Source: Eutreptiella sp. 'Long Island Sound 2002' (lineage: Eukaryota; Euglenozoa; Euglenophyceae; Eutreptiales; Eutreptiaceae). From it: a stretch of DNA of 64,000 bases. Made by a program: the position numbers and the translations under genes. Shown piece after piece: positions 50,131 through 60,543 of this stretch. Each line of letters opens with the position of its first letter. Position 1 is the first letter of the stretch. The notes beneath the pieces were generated by a model that was not told the origin of the DNA, did no database searches, and was given only the letters and a program-made list of their open reading frames with translations. Location of the stretch: the NCBI GenBank assembly GCA_964036045.1, contig OZ038382.1:2874612-2938611 (forward strand), read 5' to 3'.

Positions 50131-51692
50131 ATCCGCAAGCACAAGACCAAGATCCACGTTTCGGACTTGGCAGCACTCACCCGGGCGATTGCAGCCAGGG
50201 GTGCCTGATCAGCGCCCTGAGCTCTCCCCTGATGTGTTATGAGCGCTTGTGAGGCCGACGAATCGTCCCTTACTTGCTTGCTCTCTTCCATCTTTCGGTG
50301 ACAGAGTGGCCATATACACCCCCCTGCTGAATCCAGAGGAGGATGGCCCCTCTCTTCTTTTATTCGTCACCCCCCCCCCCCTGCTGCATCCTTGGGAAAC
50401 CAGGTAGGGCGACTGACCTTCATATTTTTGAGCCCTTGGGGCCTTGAAGCCCATACGACGTTGCGCAACGGATGCCGCTGTCATCGGCATTGCGATTTTT
50501 GAGTGTGTGGTCTGGTTCCATGGCATTTGCGGAATCCAGGCCAGTCGACGTGTGTCTCGAGACTATATATGCCTGAACTCAGGCGTTATCCTGTCCATCC
50601 TCCTGCATTTGCCTTATCCTGACCGTGGCGTGGTTTGGCACTCTGTTCTGAGTGTGTTTACACGCCTATTTACCCAAATTGTTGCTTGTTTTTCTGCCCT
50701 CCAGGATATGTGCATCTGTATGTTAAGTGTCATCAGCCCATCGCTGAGGGATGGACTGTTTTTCACCACGAATCGGGATACAGAGGCGCCTTGAGTCGCC
50801 GTGTACATATCCTTACAGCCTGGTCCAGCCTGGACCAGTACTTGATTACAGATTCTACTGTTTGAGTGCCCGTGATACCGTGTTGCCCTATTCGCTGTGA
50901 TGTGTGGAGATCCTGATGGCGCCAGGCGGGAAGCCCAGTTGCCTGACTACACTCCCAGCGGTCCGCCACTGTCAGTCCCAGTGTGAGCCTACCGATTTGC
51001 AGACGCACTTGCATTCGGATGGCGGCCTCCGGTGCTCCTGACCTCGGTCAGTCTGCCTGGGAAACTGGTGGTTTGAGGAGTCGACGCCTCCGCCCACACT
51101 GCATGAGGACTCCCTCATGTATGGCCACGCTTCGTGGTAGTAGGGCGAGGGAAAAGACAGCCTTGATGCCCGATCCCTTAAGGAGGAGTTCCCTTACGAT
51201 TTGGGGTTCGTAAGGAGTTCAACTATGGCACTCTGGACTCGCGTCGTATGGATATGGACATGGTGCGCCCGAGGAAGGACCCGTGGGGACTCTCCCCAGT
51301 CGGCGGGCCTTGGGAAGCTTGGGGTAGCCTGATGGATCTTTGTGGTCGCTCTCGACTTGTGGGGCCACCTCGGCCGTCGTGTGTCGCCTATGTTGGCCGT
51401 GTATGCCACTGCCACTGTGGTGGTGACCGTAGCAGCCGGCACCCGGTGCGCCTGGTATGGGTTAACGGGTCCTTTGGATGCCGAACAATCGCCGCCAGGA
51501 CCCAGGACTTGATACTTGATACTATACATGTGCTACGAGCTGTTACAGCAGCATACCTATCCCACTGTGGGATACCTATCTTACTGTGACTTACTGAAGT
51601 GAGGATGTGACACCCCCCCCCCCTTTCAGGAAGTGGTCCTGGGTACCCGCTGCCATGCTTGGGTGTTATCGAGCCCCCCCAGGGTTTGCTCT
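50131..51692 (+). other. 3' untranslated region of element B
   Basis: 1.56 kb between pol and the polypurine tract. No coding frame is convincing. A C11 run lies near 50371 and another C-rich run near 51608. It is long for a 3' region and might have held an accessory gene, but I see none. Confidence 0.5.
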
Positions 51693-51703
51693 AAGGAGGG
51701 GGG
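51693..51703 (+). promoter_or_regulatory. Polypurine tract of element B
   Basis: AAGGAGGGGGG ends exactly at the first base before the 3' LTR. This is the usual primer site for plus-strand DNA synthesis. Confidence 0.85.
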
Positions 51704-54650
51704 TGAAGCGGTACCCAGAACCCCATGGCCAGGTTACGGCATACAACCGGTCTCCGGTCCACTAACCCCATGCACGGCGTGTTCTGTGCCGTGAAGCCCC
51801 GCATCGGCAACCGATGCACCGCCAGCGGAGATTTGTGTATCAGAATATCAGGAATCAACAGGGTTTTATTTTCATATTGTTTCCGTCAATTTTTATGCTT
51901 CCGTTCTGATATTCACTGTTTTGACTGCTGGCGGTTGGTTCGCGACTTTACCGTAACCGCCAGTTTAACTGTTTATAATGGAAATTTTAACGCTATCCGC
52001 GACGTGGGCTCCAAAGTCGCCAGGAACTGCATGGATGCTTCCGCAATTTTCATAATTAATACTCGCAATTTTAATCCGAATTTTTCAGGATGTCGAAATC
52101 GGATTTTCGACTTCGACATCCCCGCACTTGATTTGACCTCTTTCGAGTGGACCTACGTGCTTCCGTATACACGAATCAACTTCCCTTTTATCCTGCCCTC
52201 CATTTGTCTTAAAGATATGGGCAAAACAAAGTTGATTCGTGAGGCCACTTGTGAAGGTCATATCTCGTGTTGCTTGCGGGTATTGACGATAAGGAAACGT
52301 GGGATGTATTCACAATACTCCCGACGTAATTTAGGAAGCTTTATATGCCTTGCGTTTCCACACATGCGCGCTAGTGTAATGGATCATGGTCAAGAGGGTA
52401 GAGTTTGCGTTATAACTCTTTGGCCATGATGTTGCGTGCGTTAAGATAACTTTCGAGTGTAGCGCGCAAGTGTTGGTGTTGCATAGGAACTCTCCTTGAG
52501 TTCCTATGAGCGATTGACCCAAAGTTATGCCCTTGGAGGGGCACGACATATCGTGGTGGGAGCTACATTTTTGGGCAATATGTGGTATGTGCCATGTGTT
52601 GTGTTGCGTACCCATTTGGCGGGTCCATTGCTCCAAGACAAGCCCGCCAATGGACCTCATATTGTGCAAGCCCCTTCTCCATACTCCCTACGGTCAATTG
52701 CAAGCCTAACCTTCGGGAAGGGAAGCTTGTGTGGTGATCCCGAAGCGATGCGTTGGGGGCAAGGTGTGTATTTTGGAATTTTCCATATTTTCATGTGCCC
52801 ACTTGGGAAGCAGCGCTCGTAACCTTTCAAGGCGCCCCAAGTGGAGCACATAGGTGGGATCGGAGGTCATTGGTGTCAAGTCATTGTGTGTAGAAGGATT
52901 AAGTGATTGCACGATCCAAGCCGAAGATATTATAATATAATTGTAGACCTTTCAAGGCACTTTTGTGTGTCATTGTGCCAATTTTTCCCATTTTTGGCTC
53001 GTCATGATGTCAAGTGGCGAACGTATATCTCAACGTTGCGCTCAATTGACATCATGACCCAAGTATGTAATGAGGGTACATACTTCGGTCGCCAACATAT
53101 CTTGGACCCGGCGAATAACTCCCCTTGAGCTTGGCATACCGTGGCCGCCATGTTGGCGATTTGGGACTATCCCAAATCATGGGCTCACTTGGCGACCCTG
53201 CCATTCCCAATACCGGAGGAGTTGGGCGACGCCCCAAAGATATGTTGGACATATATGACTTGATACCAATCCTATGGCACACTCCGGTCCGAGTCGGGCA
53301 TGTGCCTCATCTGCCCTAACCATGAGTGTGCGCAATTTTGGCCATTTTGAGCATTTTTCTACTTTTGCTGCCCGCCGTGCACTATGTTCTAACCTTCGTG
53401 CACGTCGGACGCATGGACCAATGGACCATATATGACATGGGTGTTATGGGTAATGGTCCCCATGGTCCACACACCACGTGGGCGAAGCGGAACGACCTTC
53501 GTTAAGGCGCTAGGCCAAATTGTGTATGGGCAATTTTGCCATTTTTGCATTTGTGGACCCAATTGGGATCGTCACCACGCCGAGTGGCATGGAGATCTTT
53601 GAGAGCCAAGGGCATGGGAGTCTCCGTTGGACTCCTGGTGGATCACGTATGGAATGGCGGATCCGATCTCCAAGCCGGCGTGGAGATATACTATTGGGAG
53701 CACACCAAATTTTTGCTCATTTCAGGCAGCCAAAATGACCCAATTTTGGGACCCCAATTTCCCCCTTCCGTGTGGTCAATTGGCGGCCCCATATCTCTGA
53801 GCCCATAGGGAGCCCGGACCTAAATCCAAGTTGTACACTCAGATATAAGTCCTAGGTCCTGCCTCCTACCCCCTGAGCCATTGGCCTTACCTTGGCCGGG
53901 CGAGCCACGCGTGGAAATGACGCCAATTTTGGTGATTTTGGCATCATGACCCCACTTGACTCATCCGTGTTGCCCTGACGCCGGGACCTCAGAGGGAACC
54001 AGGTTGGGTGAGGGCTCCAGGGAGTTCGTACTCGAAGGGCATAGGGTCAGTTGCCTCGTCCCTACCTCTGGCGGGTCCGGACGAGGGGTCAATTTTGGGG
54101 ATTTTTGAGTTAATTTCAGTTTGGGCTGAAACAGCCCATTTTCAGCTACCAACTCCTGGGTGATAATGGCGGGGCCATATCTCTGACTCAGAGAGGAGTT
54201 GGGACCTGCCGTTAAGGGAGCATAGGGAGCCACTGTCGGTTTGCCTTGGAGCCCATTGGTTCCCAGGAACTCGCCTGTGGCTGTGCGGGACACCTCTCCC
54301 ATTGGCAGGGTTTCAGGGTCCGGACTGAGCAGGGCATGGGTTGTGTTTGAGCCCCCGCCCCTACCAGCCACTGAGAGGGTCGGACCTGGGATTGGGATAT
54401 GAGTTGGGACTGAGTGTCTATTGTCGCTTGATGCCCTTACCCCAGTCCAGTCTTAACCCCATGTGTACATATCCTGATGTGTTGCTGTACATACTTTCGT
54501 TCCCTCTTTGCAGAGTGGCAAGGATTCTGAAACGCTTTGTCACATGACACAGGCGTATTGATGCCCTTGTGAGCGTAGTGCCTTGCCTGCCTGCTCACCT
54601 GTGCGTGTCACCGCAGCGTCCCGTGGCCGGCCCCCCACGGGAACGCGTCA
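51704..54650 (+). repeat. 3' LTR of element B
   Basis: 2,947 bp, starting TGAAGCGG and ending GAACGCGTCA. Differences from the 5' LTR include CAAGAG/CAACAG, GACGAAG/GACGTGG and one extra base in CCAATTTT(T)CCC. The LTR ORF at 51725-52429 is intact. Confidence 0.95.
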
Positions 54651-54654
54651 GTAG
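54651..54654 (+). repeat. Target site duplication of element B, right
   Basis: GTAG, matching 37463-37466. Confidence 0.85.
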
Positions 54655-56749
54655 CGTTATCCCCTTGGGGGCGTTTCTTAGGGTCACCTGCGGCAGGAGC
54701 GGGTGTAGCAGCAGGAGTGGGTGTAGCAACGGGCGCTGATGAGCGCCTCTGGGGGTTAGGGGGTCCAGTTTTGCCACCCCCCTTGCCACCTCCTTTACCA
54801 CCTTTATCCCCGTTCGGAGGATTTCTGGCGGGCGTCTGGGTCTTCTGGCGCTCCGCCTCCTGACGCTTGAGTTTGTCAGTGTCGCGTTTCTTGATGTGGC
54901 ATTCGTCCTCGTAGTGACGACGTTTGCCCCAGTAACCACAGGTGATGGTACACCTGAAACGGTCTTGATGGGTCACAGTTTTCCCATCTTTGGTATGCTG
55001 CTGACGTTTCATCTGCAGCATACAGCCACTGCGGAGATCGCAGTCAGAGGCATGACAAGGTCCCCCCTTGTCATTGACAGGTCGGCAGTAGAACAGGGGG
55101 GGTGTACCTGCATCTGGTTTAACCTCGTTCATGGCACGTAGGTTGCCCCTCCCTTTACCACCTCCCTGGTTGGTGTTAGTGGGTTTCTTATGCCCTTTCC
55201 CTTCGCCACGTTCGGGGCTAGGGGTACCACCTCGTCCCAAATGCTTCTTGAGGAATTTCTCCATGTGGGAGTCATTCTCTCTCTCAAGAGCTAGCTCAAT
55301 CAAGAGATCCACCAGTTCATCGTACGAGTGGGTCCTGCTCTTCCTCTCAGAGGTGGAGCGGCAATCATCCCACGTACGTTGGGGGATCTTACTCATGAGC
55401 CACAGGTGGGGCTCAGTGGCTCCGTAGGAGCCCAGGTTCATCCTCGAAAACAAGTACTCCAAGTCGCACACATACTCAGAAATTCGCGCAGCGGATGGAA
55501 ACTCCGGGAGCATAGGTAGCTCCTCGATCTGTGTGCGTACGCTGAGGTCAGTCTCATAGACTGGGAATGTTTTCTCTAAGCTCAGGAGTACCTCTGCCCA
55601 GGTAGAACAGGTTTTCACAATCTGTTTCACCTGTTTTTGCAAAAATTTCTTTTTGCATGAGCGTTTTAGCAGTGAACATTTGGTGGCCACATCCACATGG
55701 GATTGGCCAGTCAACAAAAGGAACTCTGCATATTCTTCTGCCCATTCGGGCAGATTTTTGGGGTCGAACTCCGGCAGTTCCAGCTGGATGTTCGCCTGGG
55801 CAATTGGTCTGCCCGTCTTCCCACCCCCCGGAGTTAGGCCTGAAGGCGACACGCCGGCAAGAGGGGCCAGGGCTGACAGCCCTCTTCTCTCACTCTCTGT
55901 GACAGGCACGTCCTGTAGATCAGCCATAGGCACTGTCCTGGCACGGGGGTGAAAGGGGCTGGGGCAGGTGACCTTAGGCAACAGCCTTGAGACTCTTGAT
56001 CTCTTGAGATCTTCGGCCAGGGTACTCAGTCGTGGAGAGAGAGAGGGCAACTCTGGCTTGGGTAAGGGTTCTGCAATACCCAGTTTAGCCTTAATGTCCT
56101 CTGATAGGGCCGTCACATCTGGATCTTCTGATCCAGACAGGAGTTTGGCCAACAGCTCGGCCGTATGATCCAGGGCACCGTAGGTTGGCCTTGGATGATG
56201 TTGTTCTTCGACTCAAGTCGGCCCCACTTCGGGAGCCCTTGGGGTTGGACAACATGGTCTTGGATACTCAGGTCTTAGTCGTCTTGGCAGGGATGCAGTG
56301 GACGGAGGACCAGAGTGCGCGTAGGACCCTAGGTCTGTACGTGGTCTGGATCCATGTACAGCCAATGGCTCCCCTCCATCTTCCCCACGGATGGATTTGT
56401 AGTACTCCTCATGTAGGATGTACTCATCCATCTTCTTCCTCAGTTCCTCATACTCCTCAGGTCCTTCAATCGCTGTAGAGGATGAAGCCGGACAATTGGA
56501 TCTGGATACTGAGGCAGCTACACGTCTGTGCAGGTGAATGAAGCTGTCTCCACCGTGTGCTGCTAAGGCCTCGGTGGTAAGGCCTTTATTTTCTTCCGCC
56601 CTTCTGCGTTCTGGATCTCCTTGGGACCCAGATGCGCCACTGAGATGATGTGGAGCTCGGTAAGGTGGTTCACTCATTGGGTGGGCCATGCTGCCCATTT
56701 GCACTTGGACAGTTCTGATGGGCCAGGTCCTGACGCTTGGCGTGGACAT
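54655..56749 (-). pseudogene. Element A gag, interrupted
   Basis: The minus-strand frame from ATG at 56749 (MSTPSVRTWPIRTVQVQMG) runs 179 codons to a TGA at 56215-56213, then continues in the same frame to the element B insertion. The second copy of A (63206 on) has CGA at that position, so the TGA is a C-to-T change at CpG. The central region has a capsid-like helix-rich stretch (ELPEFDPKNLPEWAEEYAEF and TWAEVLLSLEKTFPVYE). A Cys/His finger (CTITCGYWGKRRHYEDECHI) and a Lys/Gly-rich tail follow. It encodes the particle protein that binds element RNA. Broken twice: nonsense codon and insertion. Confidence 0.85.
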
Positions 56750-57540
56750 GATGAACTTGTTGTTGAGCTTTTGTGCTGCACTTCTTCTCAGGGTCGGTTC
56801 AAAAGGTCACAAGGGTCTGCCTCTGCTACCAGAAAGATGTCCTTGAATTATGCCCTAGATATTTTGATGTCCTCCTGCAGGTTTTGTAGTTGAAAACCCA
56901 AACCAAAGCAGCAAGTAGAGCAAGAACAGGATGTGGATCGAATCAATGATTGGTTTTGGAATCCAGTGTAACACAGAAGGGCTGCAGATAGACAAAGCAG
57001 GTTTATACACATAGATTCAATCACAAATGGATAATACAAAAGATTTTATATGAAAATTGGTCTGACTCTTGCCTCAGAGGTTGCATTAGGCACTTCATGT
57101 GCACTCTTTTGGGTGAAATGGTGCTGGTTAGGAATGTGGGGCATAGATGTCAGGACCACACAGAAAATGACTTGGCCAAGCAACTGAATTCAGAAACAGT
57201 TACAAAGTAGGACCACAATAAGTGGTAGAAACAATTGAGTATAGGGGTCTTGGGGTGGGAGACCACTAGGCTTAACCTGCAAGGCCTAAAGCATGAAATG
57301 CCTGTTTTATTTCGGTATATCCTCCATGAAGGAAGGTACCTCCGCTCAGTTGAGTGGTAGGGGTGAACTTCATGGGGGGCTAGGGTCACAACCCTAGTTA
57401 CTTTGAGAAAGTGTACTTTAGGCAACAAAAGAGAGATAAAAACACTTAAGCTTGTCTTAGCATCAACGAAAGGGTTTTAAGGGGGGCTTGGCCTGGATCC
57501 AGCCCTCCAAGAAAGACATGGCAGTAACTTTTTCTTACTC
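55952..57540 (-). repeat. Left arm of a large inverted repeat
   Basis: At least 1.58 kb matching 62417-64000 in reverse. The arms are the 5' parts of two oppositely oriented element A copies; the spacer is the 4.9-kb element C fragment. The right arm continues beyond the window. Confidence 0.9.
56750..57540 (-). repeat. 5' region (LTR and leader) of element A
   Basis: Matches 62417-63205 in inverted orientation with about 1-2 percent differences. On the minus strand it begins TGGAGTAAGAAAAAG and ends just before the gag ATG. An LTR must lie within it. A possible LTR end is near the sequence TTACAC/TGGATTCC, which would put a TGG-type primer site next to it. No matching 3' LTR is found near 22.2-22.8 kb. 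Confidence 0.6.
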
Positions 57541-59508
57541 CACGCCCAGGAGTTGGTGCTGGTAAAGGGACGGCAGCAAGTGCCTGGACCACCGGCCCAA
57601 CTCCCGGACGTATCCACCTCCCTGAATTTTGATGTGGCGGCAGTGGAAGCCCGAGTGGCGGAACATGACACCTCCCTCCGGGCTTTTGAGACGCAGCTCC
57701 CAGAGGTCATGAATGGCATGGAAACCCTCGCGAATGCGATGGAGCACATAAGAGGAAAATTACAGGAGTGGGAGGATGAGTGTGCGGATGACGGGGAGGA
57801 TGGTCGAGACACCCCTACCCCTCGCCAGAGCGTGAACCCCGACCCCAGCCTTTCCCATCCCACTTACCCCGTCAAGGCCGAGCCTGGGGCTCCGCCACAT
57901 GTTTCGACGGGAGAGGGCACTGGTTTTTCCCATTGCCCGTATGGAGAAACTACGCCTGCACCGGGGGTTGGGCAGTTTTCTGGGTTGGGGGACATCCTGA
58001 GGCCGCACACCAACCCCTCCACCCGAAGCCGCCGGCAAACGCCCCCACATTGCTACATGAGGCGGGTGGCGCTACGTTTGACCTTCCACGGCTGGACATG
58101 AAAGGCACCACCCATGATGGGGAGAAGCACGTGAGTTTTTCCAACGTGCAGGAATTTTTCAAGAGTGACCCCCTCTCAGCTATGGGTAACTTGCCTTCGT
58201 TTGGGGGGGCGGGTAAGTCCCCAGTCCTCGGCACACCCGACGTAGGGTCTTTTCTGTACCTGATGGCTCCGTGCCCGGCAGTGCCCCGACCCACAAAGAC
58301 CCGAATCTTCAGGTCAGGGCGCTGTTCGGCACCGACAAGCTGGAGTTAGAAACCCTAGACCCCGAGACTAGGCAAGTCATTAAAGACCTCCTCAAGAGGC
58401 CGGTCTTCCGAGGGGACTGGGCCACGTTGGAGCCCGAATGGGACCGTTACAAGGGATTTTGGTGTAAGCGCATGGCGCCAGATCTCCTAGCATACGTTTT
58501 CTGCTCGTGTTTCCCAGACGAAGGGAACTTATACGCCAGTCTGGTTCGGGATGCCGGCTGGACATACGAACAGATATACGGCGTGGCCTCTACTATCGGC
58601 CAGGGCAGGGTGTCCGGCGAACTCCTGGAAAAGCAATGGATCGCAATGGACCTGCCCCGCCCGAAAACTGTGGCCAACTACAGCCTCTGGATAATCCAGT
58701 GGGTGTTACACGCTCGCCGCATGGCGCGCAAGTGGGCCATCACCCCACAGCGTGCCAAACAGGTGTGGCGCCAGGCGCTTGAGCGTCATGGAGGCTACGG
58801 GGCGGAACTTGCCGAGCTGGCAAAGTTAGAGGCACTACACGGTGAGTTCCCTGGGAGGCTGCGCACTCCCAGGTGGTGTACGAACTCACCTGGCGCGATA
58901 AGCGCAAGTGGCAACAAAAACGCCATGACGAGGCGCAACCGGCAACTCCGGTGCAGACGCGCAGCGCCTCGGCACCCGCAGCCTTCAAGGGCGCATGCCA
59001 CAACTGCGGTGAAAAGGGACATCGGGCGGCAGACTGCCCCAAGCCCAAGAAGGCAGATGACCATCGGGACCGCACTCCTGGATGTAAAACTGGCAAGGGG
59101 AAGGGCAAAGGCAAGGGCAAAGGCAAGGGGCAGCGCGGCGACTCTTCCAGGGGTAGCGGGTCTTGGGGAGACTGCAAGCCTCGCCAGGGGGACGACAAAG
59201 CCGCCGCCCAAGGCTTGACCCCGAGTCAACAGAAACAGGTTGACTGGGCCCTCCGACATGCCACTAAAATGGCCAAGGATGACAAGTGCATGTGGTGTGG
59301 GGGTGACCACCACCCTGCCCAGTGCCAATATCATGTGAATAAAAATGTTGCCCGTGCGCGGCAGGCCCAAGTGGATGCCAAAGATGGTAAGCCTGCCGAG
59401 GCAGCCCCTCAGGGGGACGCCAAAGGGAAGGCCGACGGAGACACCGCGGCCCAACCCGCGGCAGCCAACGCGCCGACAAGGGGCCGCTCCAGGAACCCGC
59501 GTCAGTAG
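57541..59508 (+). pseudogene. Element C gag, frameshifted
   Basis: The gag is spread over three frames. 57553-58101 encodes a helical N-terminus (NFDVAAVEARVAEHDTSLRA and following). 58271-58860 has capsid-like sequence (DWATLEPEWDRYKGFWCKRM, EQIYGVASTIGQG). 58870-59508 resumes as VYELTWRDKRKWQQKRHDE with a CCHC knuckle (CHNCGEKGHRAADC), a Gly/Lys tract and a second knuckle-like CMWCGGDHHPAQC. Frame changes fall near 57950, 58270 and 58862. It ends in TAG at 59506-59508. Confidence 0.82.
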
Positions 59509-59613
59509 AGACGTCGGGCGTGGCTTACGAGAGGCGAGCGCCACGCTCGCAAGATAGTAGCCAGGCTGCGGGACGCTGACCATACTGCTGGCACCCCGCA
59601 GGCTCGGCCGGCG

Positions 59614-60357
59614 TTGACGGATCCACCCCCTGTACGGAGTCCGTCGGTGCTGAAGGTCATCATTTCTACTGCAACCATACGGTCGGTGCCGGTGAGCCCA
59701 ATATACGATGCTCGTACGCGCCATACCCTCCGACGACCCCGAGTATGTGCGGTGCGTCGCCGGCGCGCGCCTGGTTCAACAGGCACGCACCGGGAATTGG
59801 TGGTGCAGGGCAGTGCCCGCTGGAGAACGGGTGAAGAGAGCCCAGCGCCTACCCTGGTGGATTCAGGGAGCCAGGCTTTTGCCATCGCTCCCCCCTCATT
59901 TTTTCCGAGCGGTACGCTCCAACCGGCGCGGAAACCCCTTGCGATTACGTCCGTAGGAGGGGACGCGGTGGCAGGAGGGACAATGGGGGCCTTGCTGGAT
60001 CTGACCGTGCCCGTGCGGGACCGGCATGGAGTCGAGGGGTTTTTGACCTGCGAGCAGGTCTTTGTATACTCCGCCGAAATCAGCAATGGCTGTATAGTCG
60101 GCTACCCATTCCTCAAATGCTATGGGTTACAACTTGATGCCTCTCGGGACTGCCTAGTGGATACGTTGGCAGAGTACTCCGAACCCACTGTCCTGCGGGA
60201 AGTGGGGACCGACCCTAATCTCCTCTCTCTATTGATTGAGGAGGCTCCCGGCGAGGAAACTCCCAGTATACAATGGACGACATGGGCTGCCGCCATCACG
60301 CAGACGTTGGCCTCTTTAGGACAACAAGTGGCGGCAGTAGCTGTGGCGGTGCAGTAA
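59614..60357 (+). CDS. Element C aspartic protease region
   Basis: The frame shows the retroviral-type protease motif LVDSGSQAFAI (DSG variant) near residue 85, a flap-like ITSVGGDAVAGG segment, and ISNGCIVGYPFLKCYGLQLD for the second half. The ILG motif seen in related proteases is IVG here. It ends in TAA at 60355-60357. The N-terminal part of the frame is low in protein character, so the start is uncertain. Confidence 0.7.
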   Translation: MTDPPPVRSPSVLKVIISTATIRSVPVSPIYDARTRHTLRRPRVCAVRRRRAPGSTGTHRELVVQGSARWRTGEESPAPTLVDSGSQAFAIAPPSFFPSGTLQPARKPLAITSVGGDAVAGGTMGALLDLTVPVRDRHGVEGFLTCEQVFVYSAEISNGCIVGYPFLKCYGLQLDASRDCLVDTLAEYSEPTVLREVGTDPNLLSLLIEEAPGEETPSIQWTTWAAAITQTLASLGQQVAAVAVAVQ

Positions 60358-60543
60358 GTCACCACAGTAGCCACCGTCATGTCAGCGACACGCAACGCTA
60401 GCTTAGGAGGGGAGCAGCCGTTACCCTCTCCTCCCAAGCAGCAGTTGGTAACCCCGCCCAGACAGCCCGTTACGGTCTGCCACTTTGTCTCGGTAGGTTT
60501 AGTGGCACCAGATAGACAGTTTGATTGTGATGATTAGTACTGT

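Larger units (their letters stand above)
37467..54650 (+). mobile_element. Complete Ty3-type chromovirus B
   Basis: The 17.2-kb element has LTRs of about 2.95 kb, a leader, gag, pol with protease, reverse transcriptase, RNase H, integrase and chromodomain, a 1.57-kb 3' region and a polypurine tract. LTRs begin TG and end CA. By eye the two LTRs differ at about 20 positions in 2,946, so insertion was fairly recent. It is inserted in the gag of element A with a GTAG target duplication. Gag and pol have no frame damage, so it could be active or very recently so. Confidence 0.95.
22841..57540 (-). mobile_element. Ty3-type LTR retrotransposon A, split by two insertions
   Basis: Read on the minus strand from 57540, this element has a 5' region (57540-56750), gag (56749-54651 and 37466-37366), pol with protease, methyltransferase-like domain and reverse transcriptase (37365-34639), RNase H and integrase N-terminus (to 33861), then integrase core and chromodomain (24118-22841). 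Element B interrupts gag and a DNA transposon interrupts the integrase zinc finger. Removing both restores the reading frames at each join. A gag nonsense codon and an RNase H frameshift also mark it as dead. A younger partial copy in the opposite orientation starts at about 62417. Confidence 0.85.
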
